Assembly (NCBI RefSeq): GCF_958295425.1 | Contig: NC_081137.1 | Location: 8,434,238 to 8,498,237 of the forward strand | From: Solea solea | Taxonomy: Eukaryota > Chordata > Actinopteri > Pleuronectiformes > Soleidae | Length of the DNA stretch: 64,000 bases | Direction of reading: 5' to 3' | Shown here: positions 43,930 through 57,200 of the stretch, one piece after another | How positions within the stretch are numbered: position 1 is the first letter of the stretch | Layout: every line of letters begins with the position of its first letter | The notes under the pieces: model-generated | What the model was told of the DNA's origin: nothing | Seen by the model: the letters and a program-made list of their open reading frames with translations, nothing else | The model's database searches: none | Made by a program: the position numbers and the translations under genes

Positions 43930-45501
43930 TCATTCCAGCAGTTTGTTTTTGAGTACCTGGATTTTGTTTGAAAGCCTGTGTATCAAGTTCCATCAGGTTC
44001 TTTTGAATGAATTCAAACATGTACCTGAGATCAGTTGGATAGCTCAAAGTTTAGGTTGTAGATGATCCCCAACAGTAAGGCACAAGCAGTGGCGACATCT
44101 TTGAGTTCATGAAGCACCTGCACACCTTCGACTATGATGCCAACATCTTCTGGCAGTTCATCAACGTCTGCACCTGGATGTTTAATCACATAGATGCCAA
44201 TGAAAGTTTGATCCAAATCTATCTGGGTTTCAACTCTAAAAACAGACAAAAAGACAAGATAATTTAATAAAAACTCTCCCACTGAAACACATGTTCACGT
44301 CATGAACATATACAGACCCTATCAAGGGAAAAAAAATACTGACATTGGATAGGTTTATCAAAGTGCACAAATTATATATTCAGCGATATTTGTAGGCAAT
44401 GAAAGTAAATGGAGGCAAAACTCAACACCTCTCCTTCACAGAAGCATTGAATCTTGGCGAGTCAATTACAAAATTTTACTCATTGAAGAGAACATATTTA
44501 GCACTCTATTCATTGTTGAATGAAAATAGCACGTTAAAACAACAGATGACTTACTCCATACTCCTTCACTGGCTTTTCAGGGTCTTCATTGAGATAGACA
44601 GCTACTGCTTGGAGGCTACAAGCTCTCCTTGTTTAGATGGATTCATTCTGCAAAACACAACAGGAAATATACTACATAAATAAGTCACTGACATTTAGAA
44701 GATGGATGAATTCCAGAAAATGATCCCTGACACAGATATCAATTGGTCAGCTAGCCTTCATGCAGGTGACAGGTCACTCACAAATGCATAAAAGGCCAAT
44801 TGGCAACAAGGGCAGAGCAAATAAGTGTGAAAGGCAGCAGTTGGCTACCGAGTGTGAATTGTGTTACCGTAAGGGTGTGGGGTCAGATTTATTTTGCAGG
44901 TATGCATTAGCATGCAAGTAATTTTACACAAACCTGGTCAATGACAGCCATAATGTTTTTGATTTTGCGTCCTGCTGCTCCTCCTTTCTGACGGAGCACT
45001 CTAGACAACTTCTCAGAGTAGCGGTCGAGCTGCGACATAAACTTTGGGATGGTCGTAATGCGGGTGAACTCAGCACTAACCTAGGTACATGTTTCAACAA
45101 GACAAAAACAAATCAAGTACAGAAGAAGGTTAACACCAAATATCTTAAAAAAGTGAAAGTCAATGTGAAGCAAAGACAATTTATTTATGACCTGAAAATT
45201 CAAGACTTGCCTCATGTTCCATAAATAGAGCCGGCCATCTACTTTTGAATACTGCAATGAAGGGCATGTCTTGAACCACCTCATAACACCGATGAGCAAA
45301 GGTTTTCTCCATTTTCTCTTTTATCACTTGATGGTTGTTCCTTTTCTTGACCTCAGATAGCAGTTCCACTCGCTCCTTCTCAAGACTCTCTTTGTCTTCT
45401 CCAGCTGGGTACTGGGGGCAGAAATTGACTTCAGCCCTCCTGGGTTTCTTTACTTGGTTAGGACTGGAGGAGTTACCAGGCTTTGCGGTGTTTTTTTGCA
45501 T
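43930..45501 (-). pseudogene. SAMD3-like gene, copy 4
   Basis: Exons in order on the minus strand. At 45,210-45,501, from ATG: NQVKKPRRAEVNFCPQYPAG, LLSEVKKRNNHQVIKEKMEK, VVQDMPFIAVFKSRWPALFM, then a donor. At 44,935-45,080: SAEFTRITTIPKFMSQLDRY and LSRVLRQKGGAAGRKIKNIM. At about 44,560-44,650: AVAVYLNEDPEKPVKEY with an in-frame TAA just upstream. At 43,930-44,250: DQTFIGIYVIKHPGADVDEL, PEDVGIIVEGVQVLHELKDV, ACALLLGIIYNLNF, then a frameshift and LSYPTDLRYMFEFIQKNLME. This is the fullest copy and includes the C-terminal block. Breaks suggest a recent pseudogene, or sequencing error if confined to two sites. Molecular function unknown; no SAM domain is visible. Confidence 0.65.
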
Positions 45502-45508
45502 CTGTAAT

Positions 45509-45775
45509 TCATAGGAGAATGGAGGAAGAGGTAAACTGAGTGGCCAGCCTTGACATCTTGGTCAAAATCACTGACCAGGTACTGAAGTCTGAACTAGTAT
45601 GTGACCTGCTTAAATGACTATGAAGAGCATTCCAAGTTTTGAATATCCACAGGCAATCGGAATAAGTGCATGGATATGGGTGTCTGCGGCTTAAATTGCC
45701 ATGAGCTAACCTGTATTGTTTTAGTAGAAGGACTCTTGTTGATACAGTTGGTCCACAGTCCTTACAAGACCACAT
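45509..45775 (-). pseudogene. C2H2 finger exon upstream of SAMD3-like copy 4
   Basis: Reads MWSCKDCGPTVSTRVLLLKQ (finger-like C-x2-C) and HPYPCTYSDCLWIFKTWNAL followed by HSHLSRSH, a C2H2 finger. It is followed on the same strand by the SAMD3-like first exon. The same order, C2H2 fingers then SAMD3-like gene, is seen at 28-32 kb, where the Tnp2-like core lies between. Here that core is missing. Confidence 0.6.
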
Positions 45776-46369
45776 TCATATCTGTTGAAAAAAGAAAGTG
45801 AGATTACAGTCAAAACATTAAAGATGGTCTATACATGAGACCCTTCAACTATCTTGCCAGATTCACAATTGAATTGACTGTTGCTATTAGTTTATATGTC
45901 TTGTTACAGGAATCATGTTTTTTTGGACACTTTTTGCTTGATTTTAACTGATATACTGTATTCTAATAATCAAAAATGTTGTAAAATACAAAATTTAGCT
46001 TTCAAAAAACTCAGGAATTTTTTTTATATATCATTTTCCAAGAAAAATAATGACAACTTTAAGTACTTTCATGATGATTAAAAAAACTATTCCATTTAAT
46101 ATTTTTGGATTGGTTTACAAATAAAGCTAACTTATCGTTATAAATACTATTATGGTTAAAGTAGTGATCATAAAATAAAGTCAGGACAGAAAACCTGCAG
46201 ACTTATGATCATATTATTAGGAACAATACCAACGTGCTAAACGTAGTTGTAGAACTCAACATTCTTTCACTCAACATGTTTATCTTCAACTCTCTTCATG
46301 TGTTCATCAGATTAATCAGTAACTTTATGAACAGATAAGGCGCATTTCGACCGGCTCTACTCGCCTCAG

Positions 46370-46700
46370 CACTGTTTAAGTAGCGTTTCCACTAGCATAG
46401 CACCTGGTACCTGGACTGCACTGCACTGGCGGCCATCTTGCGTTAGCCGTTAGACACTCCGCCGTAAGACATCTACACTTTATATATCTATGTACACAAC
46501 TGTATACAACTTACGCTATTTGATTTATAAAGTAATGGCAGTGAAAATATGATTACTTACCTCGTATTTCGATGATGGTTGTGAATCCCGAGCGTGCCGT
46601 GCTTCTCCTCGCGTGGGACAAAAAATCACAAGGCGGGAGTAACGTAATCTCGCGTGATTGCGAACGAGATGAGAGGGGATGTACGGTGTGCGCAGAGGGA
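46370..46700. repeat. GC-richer segment with a MITE-like end word
   Basis: Includes AGCGTTTCCACTAGCATAGC and ACCTGGTACCTGG, like the end of a common teleost repeat, and then a CpG-richer patch at 46,560-46,650. Because it lies upstream of the minus-strand C2H2/SAMD3-like gene, it might have served as its 5' end. That is inference only. Confidence 0.3.
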
Positions 46701-46915
46701 CACATTACTGTAGTGTTTTCCGTTTTACATGATTTTTACTTAACAGAGTTAATTTGGGCAAACTTACACAGCCAAGTAAATCTGGCATAGCATATTTTTA
46801 CTTTAAAACAACACAACTAACTTAAGTTGATATAAAAAACTTGTTTTTTTGAGTAATAAGAAAATAAAACTATGACTTAAAGCCAAGAATAGTGACAAAT
46901 CCTTTTTTGAGTGTA

Positions 46916-49379
46916 CACTTGACCGTCAGTGGCCCTGCAGATGAGCCACAAGCTTTGGGTAGTCCCCCTTTGTATGGCAAAAGTGTTTGAGTTGTATCTC
47001 CTCAACTTATTTTGTATTTTTAACATGGGAAAATATTTAAGCCACAATCAAGTAGTAATTAACTGGACTACATTTGCCTGCATATTCATTTCAGGCTAAC
47101 TGAAATGAATACAATCAAATGACACTGTTGACCGTGATTCAACAGAACTTTTTATTTCTAAACATTAAATATTTTATTCATCAAAACGTTCATGAAGAAC
47201 GGAGGTTGCATGTTTTCAAATTGGCAAGCTGTGTGCAACTTCTTAGTCATTTAAAGATTAAAAGTGATTACAACTAAATAAAGAGCATGTATTTTATCTT
47301 ATACGTTTCTTGGTTGAAAATGAGACACCCTGTCTCAGTGGGGTAACCTGTATACATAAAGGTTAAAAAAAGACCTGCTGCAGCTTACTTGCTATTACAA
47401 TCGCTATCGTTACAGCATGCAGAAATTACTGGTTAGCAAACCAAACTTAATTGATTTAATGTATACAAATAATGACTATTCATACAGTATTCAATATCAA
47501 AATTAGTTCTTTATCCATTCTTACTTTTTCCTCCGTCACTGTTTACAAATAACATGCTTTTTTCTGTTGTCGTTTTCTAGCTTTTGAGTTCTCTCTCTTC
47601 ATCCTTCTTCCTCACGTTTCAGACGCAGCCTCTTCTGACCCAATCAGTGTCAAGTAGGCATGTCAAAAGGCGGTTCTCTATCCAGTTCTTAATACATCAT
47701 GGTTGGGAGGGTAGGTGGGTGGAGCTTCCGCATACGTTTGTTACACATAAATGTGTTCTAATGCGGTATGTTTGTGCAGGCATGGTGCAGTAATCATTGT
47801 TGTACTGTTTTTATACACGTTTAACTAGATTACTGCTACTCTTGTGTTTTGCACCATGAGTTAGTGTTCATGCAGTTAATGACCCTCTGGGTTTTCACTG
47901 AGTGTGGTGTCTTAATCAACACTGAGTGTCAAAATAAAAGGCACTTCTTATTCAATTGAATTTCCTCTACAAATTATGCATTTAAACACACATTTTGGTG
48001 AAATCCAGTTATTACATTATCGGGTTTTCATTATCGGCAGAAAAAAAACATACTGATACGAACCGGTGTTAAATTAATAGGCTAATATTGTAATACTGTA
48101 ATGACCTGAACCAAAAACTAAAACTCAATCACAGAACTAGTAACTGACATTAAGATATCTGGTATAATAAATTACAGACAAAATTAGTAATGATTTTAAT
48201 GGCTTTATTTTTTGAATAAATATACTGAAATCAAAGGCAATTACAAATGTTTGTAAAAGAAGATTATTTGCTCAGAGCTCAATAAATGTATACATAGTAT
48301 ACAGTACAGCCTGTGTATGTCAGTGGTTCATTTAGCTGTACACAGTGCAAAAGCTTGTAGAAAAATGTAATCCAACCATACAGGATCCATCCTGTAGCTG
48401 GATGTTGGACTGAACAATGTCACCCATGAAAAAACAAAAAAAGAATATAATAGGTTATAGAATTTCATTAAGTATATAAAGGGGGCATCTTGGTTCAGGC
48501 TGTGGGGCCTTGAACAAGGAACTCCTGGAAACCACATATTCTGCACAGTATTACAAAGGGCTTGTTTTGCTTTCCCTCAGTTTTATCGTTTCACTGGTAA
48601 TACATTATCTGTGCTAACAGTAACAGACAGGCCTCACAACTTGCTAAACACTATTGAACCGAGGAGACAATCATAGTCAGATGAAGGAAGCAATCAACCC
48701 ATTGAACACAGTACATGTGATAAGTGTGTGAAATCTGAGATTTCAGGATAATCTCAAGAGAGCTGTACAGTTTTGGGTGTAGCCGAATTAAATCCCTGAC
48801 CAAGCAGTCACACTAGCTAATGAGAAGCAAACCACAGCTCAGTGTTTCCTATATTATGTTTTTTTTTTTTTGGTTTGTTCTGAGCTCAGATTTGAGTTTG
48901 AACTGTTTCCATGAGTGCGGTCAGTTTGTCTTGAAGGCAGGAGATGTCTTCCTATTTTACAAGGAGAGCACCGTGACAATAAGAAATGTCTGCTCCATTG
49001 CTTGTGTATGTGAAACTTTAATAGTTTACTAAAGCATGCTAAATAATGATATAGTGGCTGTTACTGAAGAAATATAATTTGTTCCATCAACTTGTATTTC
49101 TACAGTTATTACAATACAGCTGCTATGTAACTGATTCAAATGTATACAATTGGACCAGATAAACACAAGTTAATAACTGTATGTGTAAATCATTTTCAAA
49201 AACATGGGCTTGATGACCAGTGAAGGGCAAATGAAGTGTTGTGCAGCATACAGATATGAAATTTTAGTCGACTTGGTACAAAGTTTTGTAAACCTTGTCA
49301 TATTTTCATTTTCATTTACATTGTTAGAAAATAAAATGGGATCATGACCCATACGCTAAAATTAAAAATGGGTATTCTG
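46916..49379. other. No gene recognised
   Basis: AT-rich sequence. 48,015-48,080 has ATTATCGG-type words seen in some fish repeats. No splice-supported coding sequence, RNA gene or terminal repeats were identified. Confidence 0.5.
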
Positions 49380-50220
49380 CATTTGCTGAGGAACTGGTGG
49401 TGGATTTCTGCAGGAGTCGACACTCTCTTCCAACACCGGTGAACATCGAGGAAATGGACATTAAAATGGCAACAAGTACCTGCGTGTTCACATAAACATT
49501 AAACTGGACTGGTCTGATCATACTGCTGCACTTTACAGGAAGGGTCAGTGCAGAGTCTACCTGTTGAGGAGACTAAGGTCTTTTGGAGTTCAGGGAGAAC
49601 TCCTTAAGACCTTCTATGACTCAGTAGTGGCATCAGCCATCTTTTTTGGAGTGGTCTGCTGGGGCAGTAGTATCACAGCTGCAAACAGGAAGAGGCTGGA
49701 CAGGAGTGATTAAAAGAGCCAGCTCTGTCCTTGGATGTCCCCTTGGTCCAGTGGAGGTGGTGGGAGAGGAGAATGACTGCTAAGCTATACTATCTCTGAT
49801 GGACAATGTCTCCCACCTCATCCTAAATGTCTGAAGGAGCGTTATCACAGGTCGTTCCTCCCTGCAGCCTGCAGCTGTTAGACTCTACAACAAGCACTGC
49901 TCTCAGTAGACCACACATTAGCAGGCTATTCATCCCACGTGAAATACTGTGATTTTACACATTTTTAAGTGCAATATACATATAATATCACACGTTCAAT
50001 TTCTGTTTATACTGTAGATATCGAGCCCATATTGTATATAATCTGGAAACTGTCTATGTAATGTACATTCTTTTTTTTTACGTTTTTTATAGTCTAATTG
50101 TTAATATCTTTCTATAGTGTACTTTCTTGAAGATTCATATTTATTATCTTCATCTTTACTGTATTGCTGCTGTGACAATGTAAATATCCCCACTGTGGGA
50201 CAAATAAACTTATCTGACAG
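49380..50220 (+). mobile_element. L2-like LINE, 3' fragment
   Basis: Translated with frameshifts it reads DWSDHTAALYRKGQCRVYLL, RRLRSFGVQGELLKTFYDSV, VASAIFFGVVCWGSSITAAN and ERYHRSFLPAACRLYN, the C-terminal domain of fish L2/Rex1-type reverse transcriptases. The end CCCCACTGTGGGACAAATAA is a typical L2-like 3' terminus. It lies just beyond the 3' end of the ADAMTS15 coding sequence, in opposite orientation. Confidence 0.75.
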
Positions 50221-50437
50221 TAAAATGGATTTTACTGAATCATTTTGTATTATTTTGCTATTAGAATTACACCTAGGTCATTCTAACAGTCCTTTAAATT
50301 AAGAGTGACAAGAAGCAAGTTTCCTGAGTCATGAGGTCAACAGTCTCAACTAAAACAGTCTCAAGAAAAGATGGTGTTCATAATACTTGCAGCTGGGCAA
50401 TTTGGGACCAGCATTTGTAGTTCAATGGTTTTAGTCA

Positions 50438-51227
50438 CTAGCAAAGCCTTTCATTACAGAAGTCCAGCTCCTGTGGTTTGTGTAAGCCAGAGCAGTGGTC
50501 CCGTGGGAGGAGATGCCCTGATTGGGTTTTGCATTGCAATGGTCGTCTCTTGAAGCCCTTCCCACAGGTTCTGGAGCAAGGTGACCACAGCCCGATATGC
50601 CACTCAGGACATGGGTCTCCACAAACCCTGGAGGATGAGGGTCTTAGTGAAGAGTCACAGTCCAACCCTGGATTGTCATCCTGTCTCTGACACTCCACCA
50701 TGCGCCTCTGGATACCACTACCACAGGTCACTGAGCACTCATCCCAGCCTGTCGATATCCATTTCCCAAAAGCTGTATCCTTGCTGTAAGACTCCTTCAG
50801 AGTGTCTCCTCCCTTTTCGGTGGCTTTATCCTTCGCCAGGACACTGTTATGGAAGTTTATATGCCCCTCCTTCCTCAGAGTCTTGTCCCCCTTTGTCTGA
50901 CGAGCAAGGTAGAAGGAGTAACGGATTCTAGGAGGCGTCCTCTTGCCTGCACACAATACTTCCACAATCAGAGTTTCTCCTAAAGGCTTCACAGCCTGCA
51001 GGGTCTCAGAGAGGCCAGCAGTGCCACTGTAGCGCAGCAGGCTATTTTTTACCATGATGTCCCTTTCTCCAGCAGATACAATGTAGTTCCCATTGAGAAG
51101 GTAATAGCCCTGGCTGTTCTTTACGGCTAAATAGTTGTCATCACTCATCATTCCCTTGTAGCCTCGCTGACGGATGTCTATGTTGGCTGCACCCACTGGC
51201 AACATAACCACAAAGTTGTAGCCATGC
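50438..51227 (-). CDS. adamts15: adamts15 terminal coding exon: spacer and two TSP repeats
   Basis: 790 nt after a 129-base intron, ending with TAG at 50,438-50,440. The spacer has [20 protein letters not shown] and [16 protein letters not shown] repeats are [19 protein letters not shown] and [20 protein letters not shown]. The final residues are [12 protein letters not shown]. No convincing polyadenylation site was assigned in the 200 bases before the LINE tail. Confidence 0.93.
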
Positions 51228-54200
51228 CTGCATGCCAAAACATGTCACTGAGAGATTATAATAAAGTGAAGTTGATAATGCTATCACATTGGTCATTGAA
51301 CAAATTACATAAGAGGTAATTATTTGCTATTCTATGATGTTATGCTTTTTACTCACACAGGCTTTGTGAAGAGTCCTGACACCTTTTTGCAGCCCTTGTT
51401 ATCACCGCCACAGATTTCACACTTATCATACTTCTTGTTGGAGCCAATTTTTCCATCACAGCCAGCCTTGATGCACCTTCCTTGGACACACACTCCTGTG
51501 GAGTCTGGGGAGCATGGGGTCCCATCTACTACCTGTAAACACACTTGAATCTTAACTGTCACATTGAATTTTCATAGTAATGTTTTCATACAGTACAGGA
51601 AAATAAAACCTGTTAGTCAGAGGAAATTAAAAGACCAAATGATTGTTCACACATTCTGTCAAAAGCTTACTTCTGTTTCATGCTTTTTGTTGCAAAGCTT
51701 TATATATTAATTTGATGTTATTATAGGTGCTACATTTACTTTAATTTCTCTTCTGCAAAATGTGATTCCATAATGTGGGCAGATGGTGATAATTATTGGT
51801 TGCCAAACGCTTGTCATCTCTATCTTTACACCACTGGCAGAAGGAATGGTACAGTGCCTTGCTATTAAAGCAGAAGGAATGGAAAGGCAAAGGGTAGCTC
51901 TTTATTATCATAACTTACCTACCAGCAAAAAAAAAGTTGTTTTCCACTACTAGAGCAGTTAAAGGAACCAATCCTGACACAAACCTAACTGATGAGGAAA
52001 AACAATAATTTAAACATAATTAAAGATAATGCAGAAAATGTGGAAATAATAAAACTTGCTTAAATATCCATTAAAATATTTAAGTAGAGGTGTATTGCTG
52101 TCACGGTGGGAATTTTTTTTTTTTATCAGTATCACGTTATAACGTGATATTATATTGTATAAACGTGATAATTATATTGTATAAATGTGATCATTTTATG
52201 AGAACCAGAGCTTTCACTTTCTGCAGCAGTACATCCGAGGACTGGATGATGCAGGACAGGGCAGATGTTATATGTGTTAACAAAGTTAAGGGGCTGTTCA
52301 CACTTTGGGGGCATGAAGAACAAGTGACAGCAAGCGTTCGTACAGCTGTCTTGAATTAGTGACCTATCAGCCAATCAGACAATAGTATTCACTGTTGCTG
52401 GGCAGACTGGACGTGCTGCACGCTTGCACAGCTTCGCAGACCGCTTCCACACAGCTGGAGTCGCAAGACTAGGTTTTTTTGGGATTCTTCTCGCACGGAA
52501 ATACACTGTAAATGTTGTAAACACAGCAAACAGGGCAGTATTTCTACCGAGCGAATAAACTGGAGCACGCTGAGCTCGCGAGGACTCTTTCTGTAATGTG
52601 TTTTCTGAAATGAGTGGAAACACAAAATAAGTTCTCAAAAGCACTGGGAAGAAACTCTGCAAAAACGTCAGCGGTCAGTCTGACAAAGAAACTGTAACGA
52701 TCTGGCAGCAAGGTACTGGAGTATTTAAGCAGAGCCTTGATGAGATTGGCACCAGGTGTGTAACCTGCAGCTGCCTGATCCTGGGACCCGCCCCTAGTGA
52801 GAGAGTGACACACAAGGAAGGGAGGGGAAATGCAGGAAAAAACAAACTGCCAGGCATGGATATGACGAATGATGATGAAATAGAAGTGCTGCGTATACAC
52901 TCCAAACCCGGTAAGAGCCAGCTCATACGAGAATTCAAATGTAATGGGAGGTGTTTAGCCAGAGAAGGCAGTACATACACCCATTTTTAACATAAATACG
53001 TAATTCAAATACTTTAACGACCAAGAGTTGGACCTGGATCACTAAATAATATTACTAGATAACCAGTTTTAACCTGAAAAAAGTTACTCTTCAATTATCA
53101 CTTTTATACAATATAGTATCACGTTATAATCTATGATATTTGGTTACTCCATGGTTAAAACATACAGCTGCTTTGTGCCTCTTCAGCTCACTCCACACCA
53201 TGCGATCTGAAATATAATAAATAATCTGTCCTCCTCTGGCCTTTCTTCGGTCTATGACCAAAAGCAGCTGGCTGGCGAATATTAGAAATGATCCTATATG
53301 GACTCATATCTTTAGTTCTATCTATTGTATCTTTCATTTTGTCTGATTACCAGCCACATTACCTTGGGTGCCAAAACATAGAAGTAGCCAGTGGCATTAG
53401 CTCTGCAAATGAGTTTACATCTGTCATCAGGTGACACTCCAGAATACTTTGGTATCCACACCACAGAGGGAGCTATGCCGTTACTGTTGAATAACCGGCC
53501 ACTGCTCTCACACTGCTCTTCACGGTAAGTTATACCTGCACAAAGTGGAAAAAGGGAGAGTAAGAAGATGAGAAGTGTGAATGCTGCAGGGTAAAATGTC
53601 AATGGACATTCTTGACTTGTTTTGAGCGACTCATACCTGTGTCAGGACAGTGGTTCAAGTTGCAGGAGCGGTATTTGACCCGAACCCCTTGGCAGTATTT
53701 ACCACCATTTAATGGAGCTGGGTTGTTACACTCTCTTTTAGACAAATGGACACCACCTCCACATGTGCGTGAGCAGAAACCAAATGTGCCCCACTTACCC
53801 CAGCGGCCATCCACCTGGAAATACACAAGAAGGAATAACAAGAGACCCTCGTGATAAAACTCTACAGTATGTATTAGTTCAAGAATTGAGTCTGTGTGTG
53901 AAAGCTACCTTCATATTTTGGACCCATTTGTCAGAGCAGACACCTTTGCCGCACACTTTTCCAACCCCACAGCTAGTGCCATCTGCCCAGGGGAAGTGTC
54001 GAGTCATGCACACCAAATGGCCATTAGACTTTCCTGTGCACCACAGACGACCGCATGGTGGATGCATGAAAGGACAAGGCTTGGAGCCCTCTCCAAATGC
54101 AAGTTCACACTGACGTTCCAGGGTGTAGATTACTCCCGGCAGCAAGTCCGGGAGGGTGAGCGGGTTCTGAGGCTGGTCAAGCAAACATTTCCCTAGAAGA

Positions 54201-57200
54201 GGGAGAGTTATATATGGATTGTGGAAGTAGTTATTACCATGTGATCTGGGCTCTTTGAACTGGAAGTTCAGCTTGATGCAGTGTATTCACGACAAGCCAC
54301 ATATTACATGCAGACAAACACGCATGATAGCCCCACACATAGTCACCCACCCCATTTCATCCTGAAACTCTCCCCATAATCCCTATGCTCCTGTTCTCTT
54401 GTTTGTATGACTTCCAGAGATACATTTATACTAGAATAAACCTTTGGATTGGAAATGTTAGCTTTAATCGGTTAACCAAAATACAATGCACCTAGTACCA
54501 AGGCACAAATCCCATTCACAATAAATGACACACAAAACCTTTCCAGGAACAGGCTAATATTTTAATATGCTAGTGCTTGGAAACATAAAAAATGTATGAA
54601 AACAAAGGAAGGAATCTTCAGAGAATCACAAAACATCTCACTCAAATGGGGAAATTACACATTCAAAATGAGACAATTGCACTTGGGGAAAACTGGTGCT
54701 AGGTCTCAGTTTGCATCCTTGCACACTCATGCACTTGCTACTCTGAGTGTGTTCACAAAAAATGTCTCCCAGGTTGTTCCTGGGGCCATTTTGGAAGTGA
54801 AAATGTATTGAATAGCCATTTGAGGAAGACTCCAGTGATAGCAAGAACTCCATTTGAATCTATGAGAGTATGGGAAATGTACGGAGCCCCAGACATGACA
54901 TGGGGAAAAAAAATTATTTGTTCCCACAAAATAGGTCAAACGAGTGCACGGAATATTCATTTGTTCCCACAAAATAGGTATAACGTCCATCCATCATCTA
55001 CCACTTTATCCTCCACATGAGGGTTGTGGAGGGTGTTGTGCCAATCTCAGCTGACATGGGGCGTTAGGCGGGGTACACCCTGGTCAGGTCGCAGTCCATC
55101 ACAGGGCCATATGTACAGACAAACAACCATCCACTCTCACATTCACAGAAAGTGTCCAATTTACCTAATCTTCCTATCGCATGTTTTTGGACTAGGTCAT
55201 GAGAATGTTAGTATTTCGTGGCCAGACATGAAATAGAAATGAGCTTCTAATTATAAGTAAACATTTTCCATGGGGGTTTATGAACTTAATTGCTAGTTGT
55301 TGTTTTTTTTAAATAGAACATGATTTCAATTTGTAAACTGTTTTCCAATTTAGAGGAAATCAGACATTATTGCACATATGAGTGGACACTAGTGTGATTG
55401 ACAGTATCATCCAATAGGAGCCTTGTTTGCTGGTGATGCCTCTATACTTGCAATATATAAACATGGTGCTGGGCAAATCCAGATTCTGGAGTTTTCAAAA
55501 ATAGACCTCAGATTCTTAAGGTTGACATCACAACCAGTTGCCACCTACTTTACCTAGTGCACTAAACAGTTCATTGTGAACACTTCTCGCCATAAATGTC
55601 TAAATTGTGCATCTAAAACATGCAGGACAGTGGCTCCCCAGGACCAGGAGTGAGAAACCCTGGTATACACCAATGTTCCCAATCCTGGTCCACAGGGACC
55701 CCTGCCCTGCATGTTTTAGATGTTGACCTGCTCCAACACACCTGATTCAAATGAATGGGTAATTATCAGGCTTTTGCAGAGCTTGATATATATATAATAT
55801 AAATATACACTTCAAACCTGACTAGTTTTTTTCAGGTTCCTTTATTTTAAATAATGATTTTTCTTTTTTTTTTACCTTGCACAGGAGCCGATCCATCTTC
55901 TCCACAGCAGATAATCGCTCACTTCTCTAGTTTCCTACATTCGCCATTCAAACAGCTATGTGCCTGACGGTTGCACCTGGCTTTTAAATGGAATGGCAAA
56001 CAAACGTCTACTCCAAGGTGCAGGAAAGGAGGTTCTGATCGATAGTTGAACCTATGAGCAATGTGGTTTTTTTTGTGTTTGTCCTGGCTGTGTGTGTGTG
56101 TGTGTGTGTGTGGTGAATGAACAATGCTTTTTTTCCTCTTCACTGCTTTTTGAAGTCTAGATTTATGACAGTCACCCATGAGAACCCAGTCTACAACACT
56201 GTTGGGTCATCATCAATCATTCCCTGGCCAAACAAAAATACTTTTCTGTGTCTTGTTCTGGATCTTCTATTCTTTTCAGACCATCCCTGAACTGTAAAGA
56301 AAACTTTACAGTAAAACTGCATGGGAAATACTGGGGCAGATATATAGCTCACTAGCCAAACCTCTCTGGTGACTCTCCCCAGAACAAGCCCTCTAATTTA
56401 GGACAGATGTGGAGCAGTTTTAAAGTAAAATTTTATCATTGCTTCCAGGCCAAGTCCTGTGGCGTGGCCTGCTTGGAAAACAATCTGCATCCAAATGATT
56501 TTGTTGGCTTTCAATAGATATTTCTTCATCATGACATTACACTGTTGGCCAGCAGATATTGCATTATAACTATAGATGGACAGTAAAATCCAATCCTGGT
56601 CTCAGTTGCATTAAAATAATATGACTGAAGTTGGAAATCAGGAAAAAGTCTGACACAAACTAGATTCTTCCACCAGAGCATGAAATCATGCTTGATATGG
56701 TGACATGTTTATCAACCAATTAAACCTTATTCAATGAGTCTGCCTTGGGGATCTTAATAGTAATCATCAGTCATTCATTGCCATTAAGAATTGAAACGAT
56801 TAAAAATTAATACTAATGCAACAATATTTCTTTAATTTAGTTTGTTTGTGAGGCCTCACATGCTGTGTCGTTATACCAGGAGAGTATGTACAATAACCAA
56901 AGTACTAATAAAAGTAGCAGAGTCAAACTTCCTGGATTAAAATGCTCTTTGCTGCAAACAGGGAGCTGTGGCTGGCCCTTGCCTTGCACAACCAAAGTCC
57001 TGACCCAGGAGGAGTATAGTGAAGCTTACATAACATTATTGTCTGAGTATCATTACTTTTCAAGTGTATCTAATGGCACTGAAACGAAGTAAAACCCTTC
57101 CTCCAGATAGAGTTGTATGTCCCGAGACCACTTTTACATGGTCTCGGTCTTGTCACCGCCTCGACGGTCTTGGTCTTGATCTCGGTCTTGTCTTGGTCTT

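Larger units (their letters stand above)
42985..46913 (-). mobile_element. CACTA-like element carrying C2H2 and SAMD3-like genes
   Basis: The ends are CACTCAAAAAAAAGAT at 42,985 and ATCCTTTTTTGAGTG ending 46,913, inverted relative to each other and flanked by TA on both sides. Many TTAAGT/ACTTAA subterminal words occur at 43,010-43,260 and 46,800-46,880, as is usual in CACTA/EnSpm elements. The only genes inside run on the minus strand (C2H2 exon, SAMD3-like exons); no transposase core is present, so it would be non-autonomous. The superfamily is inferred from CACT-type ends and short TSD. Confidence 0.55.

Noticed and set aside
44399..44683. 94-codon plus-strand frame
   Set aside because: Antisense to the SAMD3-like third exon and its introns; no recognisable domain.
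50581..50931. 116-codon plus-strand open frame
   Set aside because: Antisense of the terminal ADAMTS15 exon.
52375..52980. Several minus-strand frames in the adamts15 intron
   Set aside because: No conserved motif, overlapping in different frames, within a probable repeat; the ADAMTS15 frame is complete without them.
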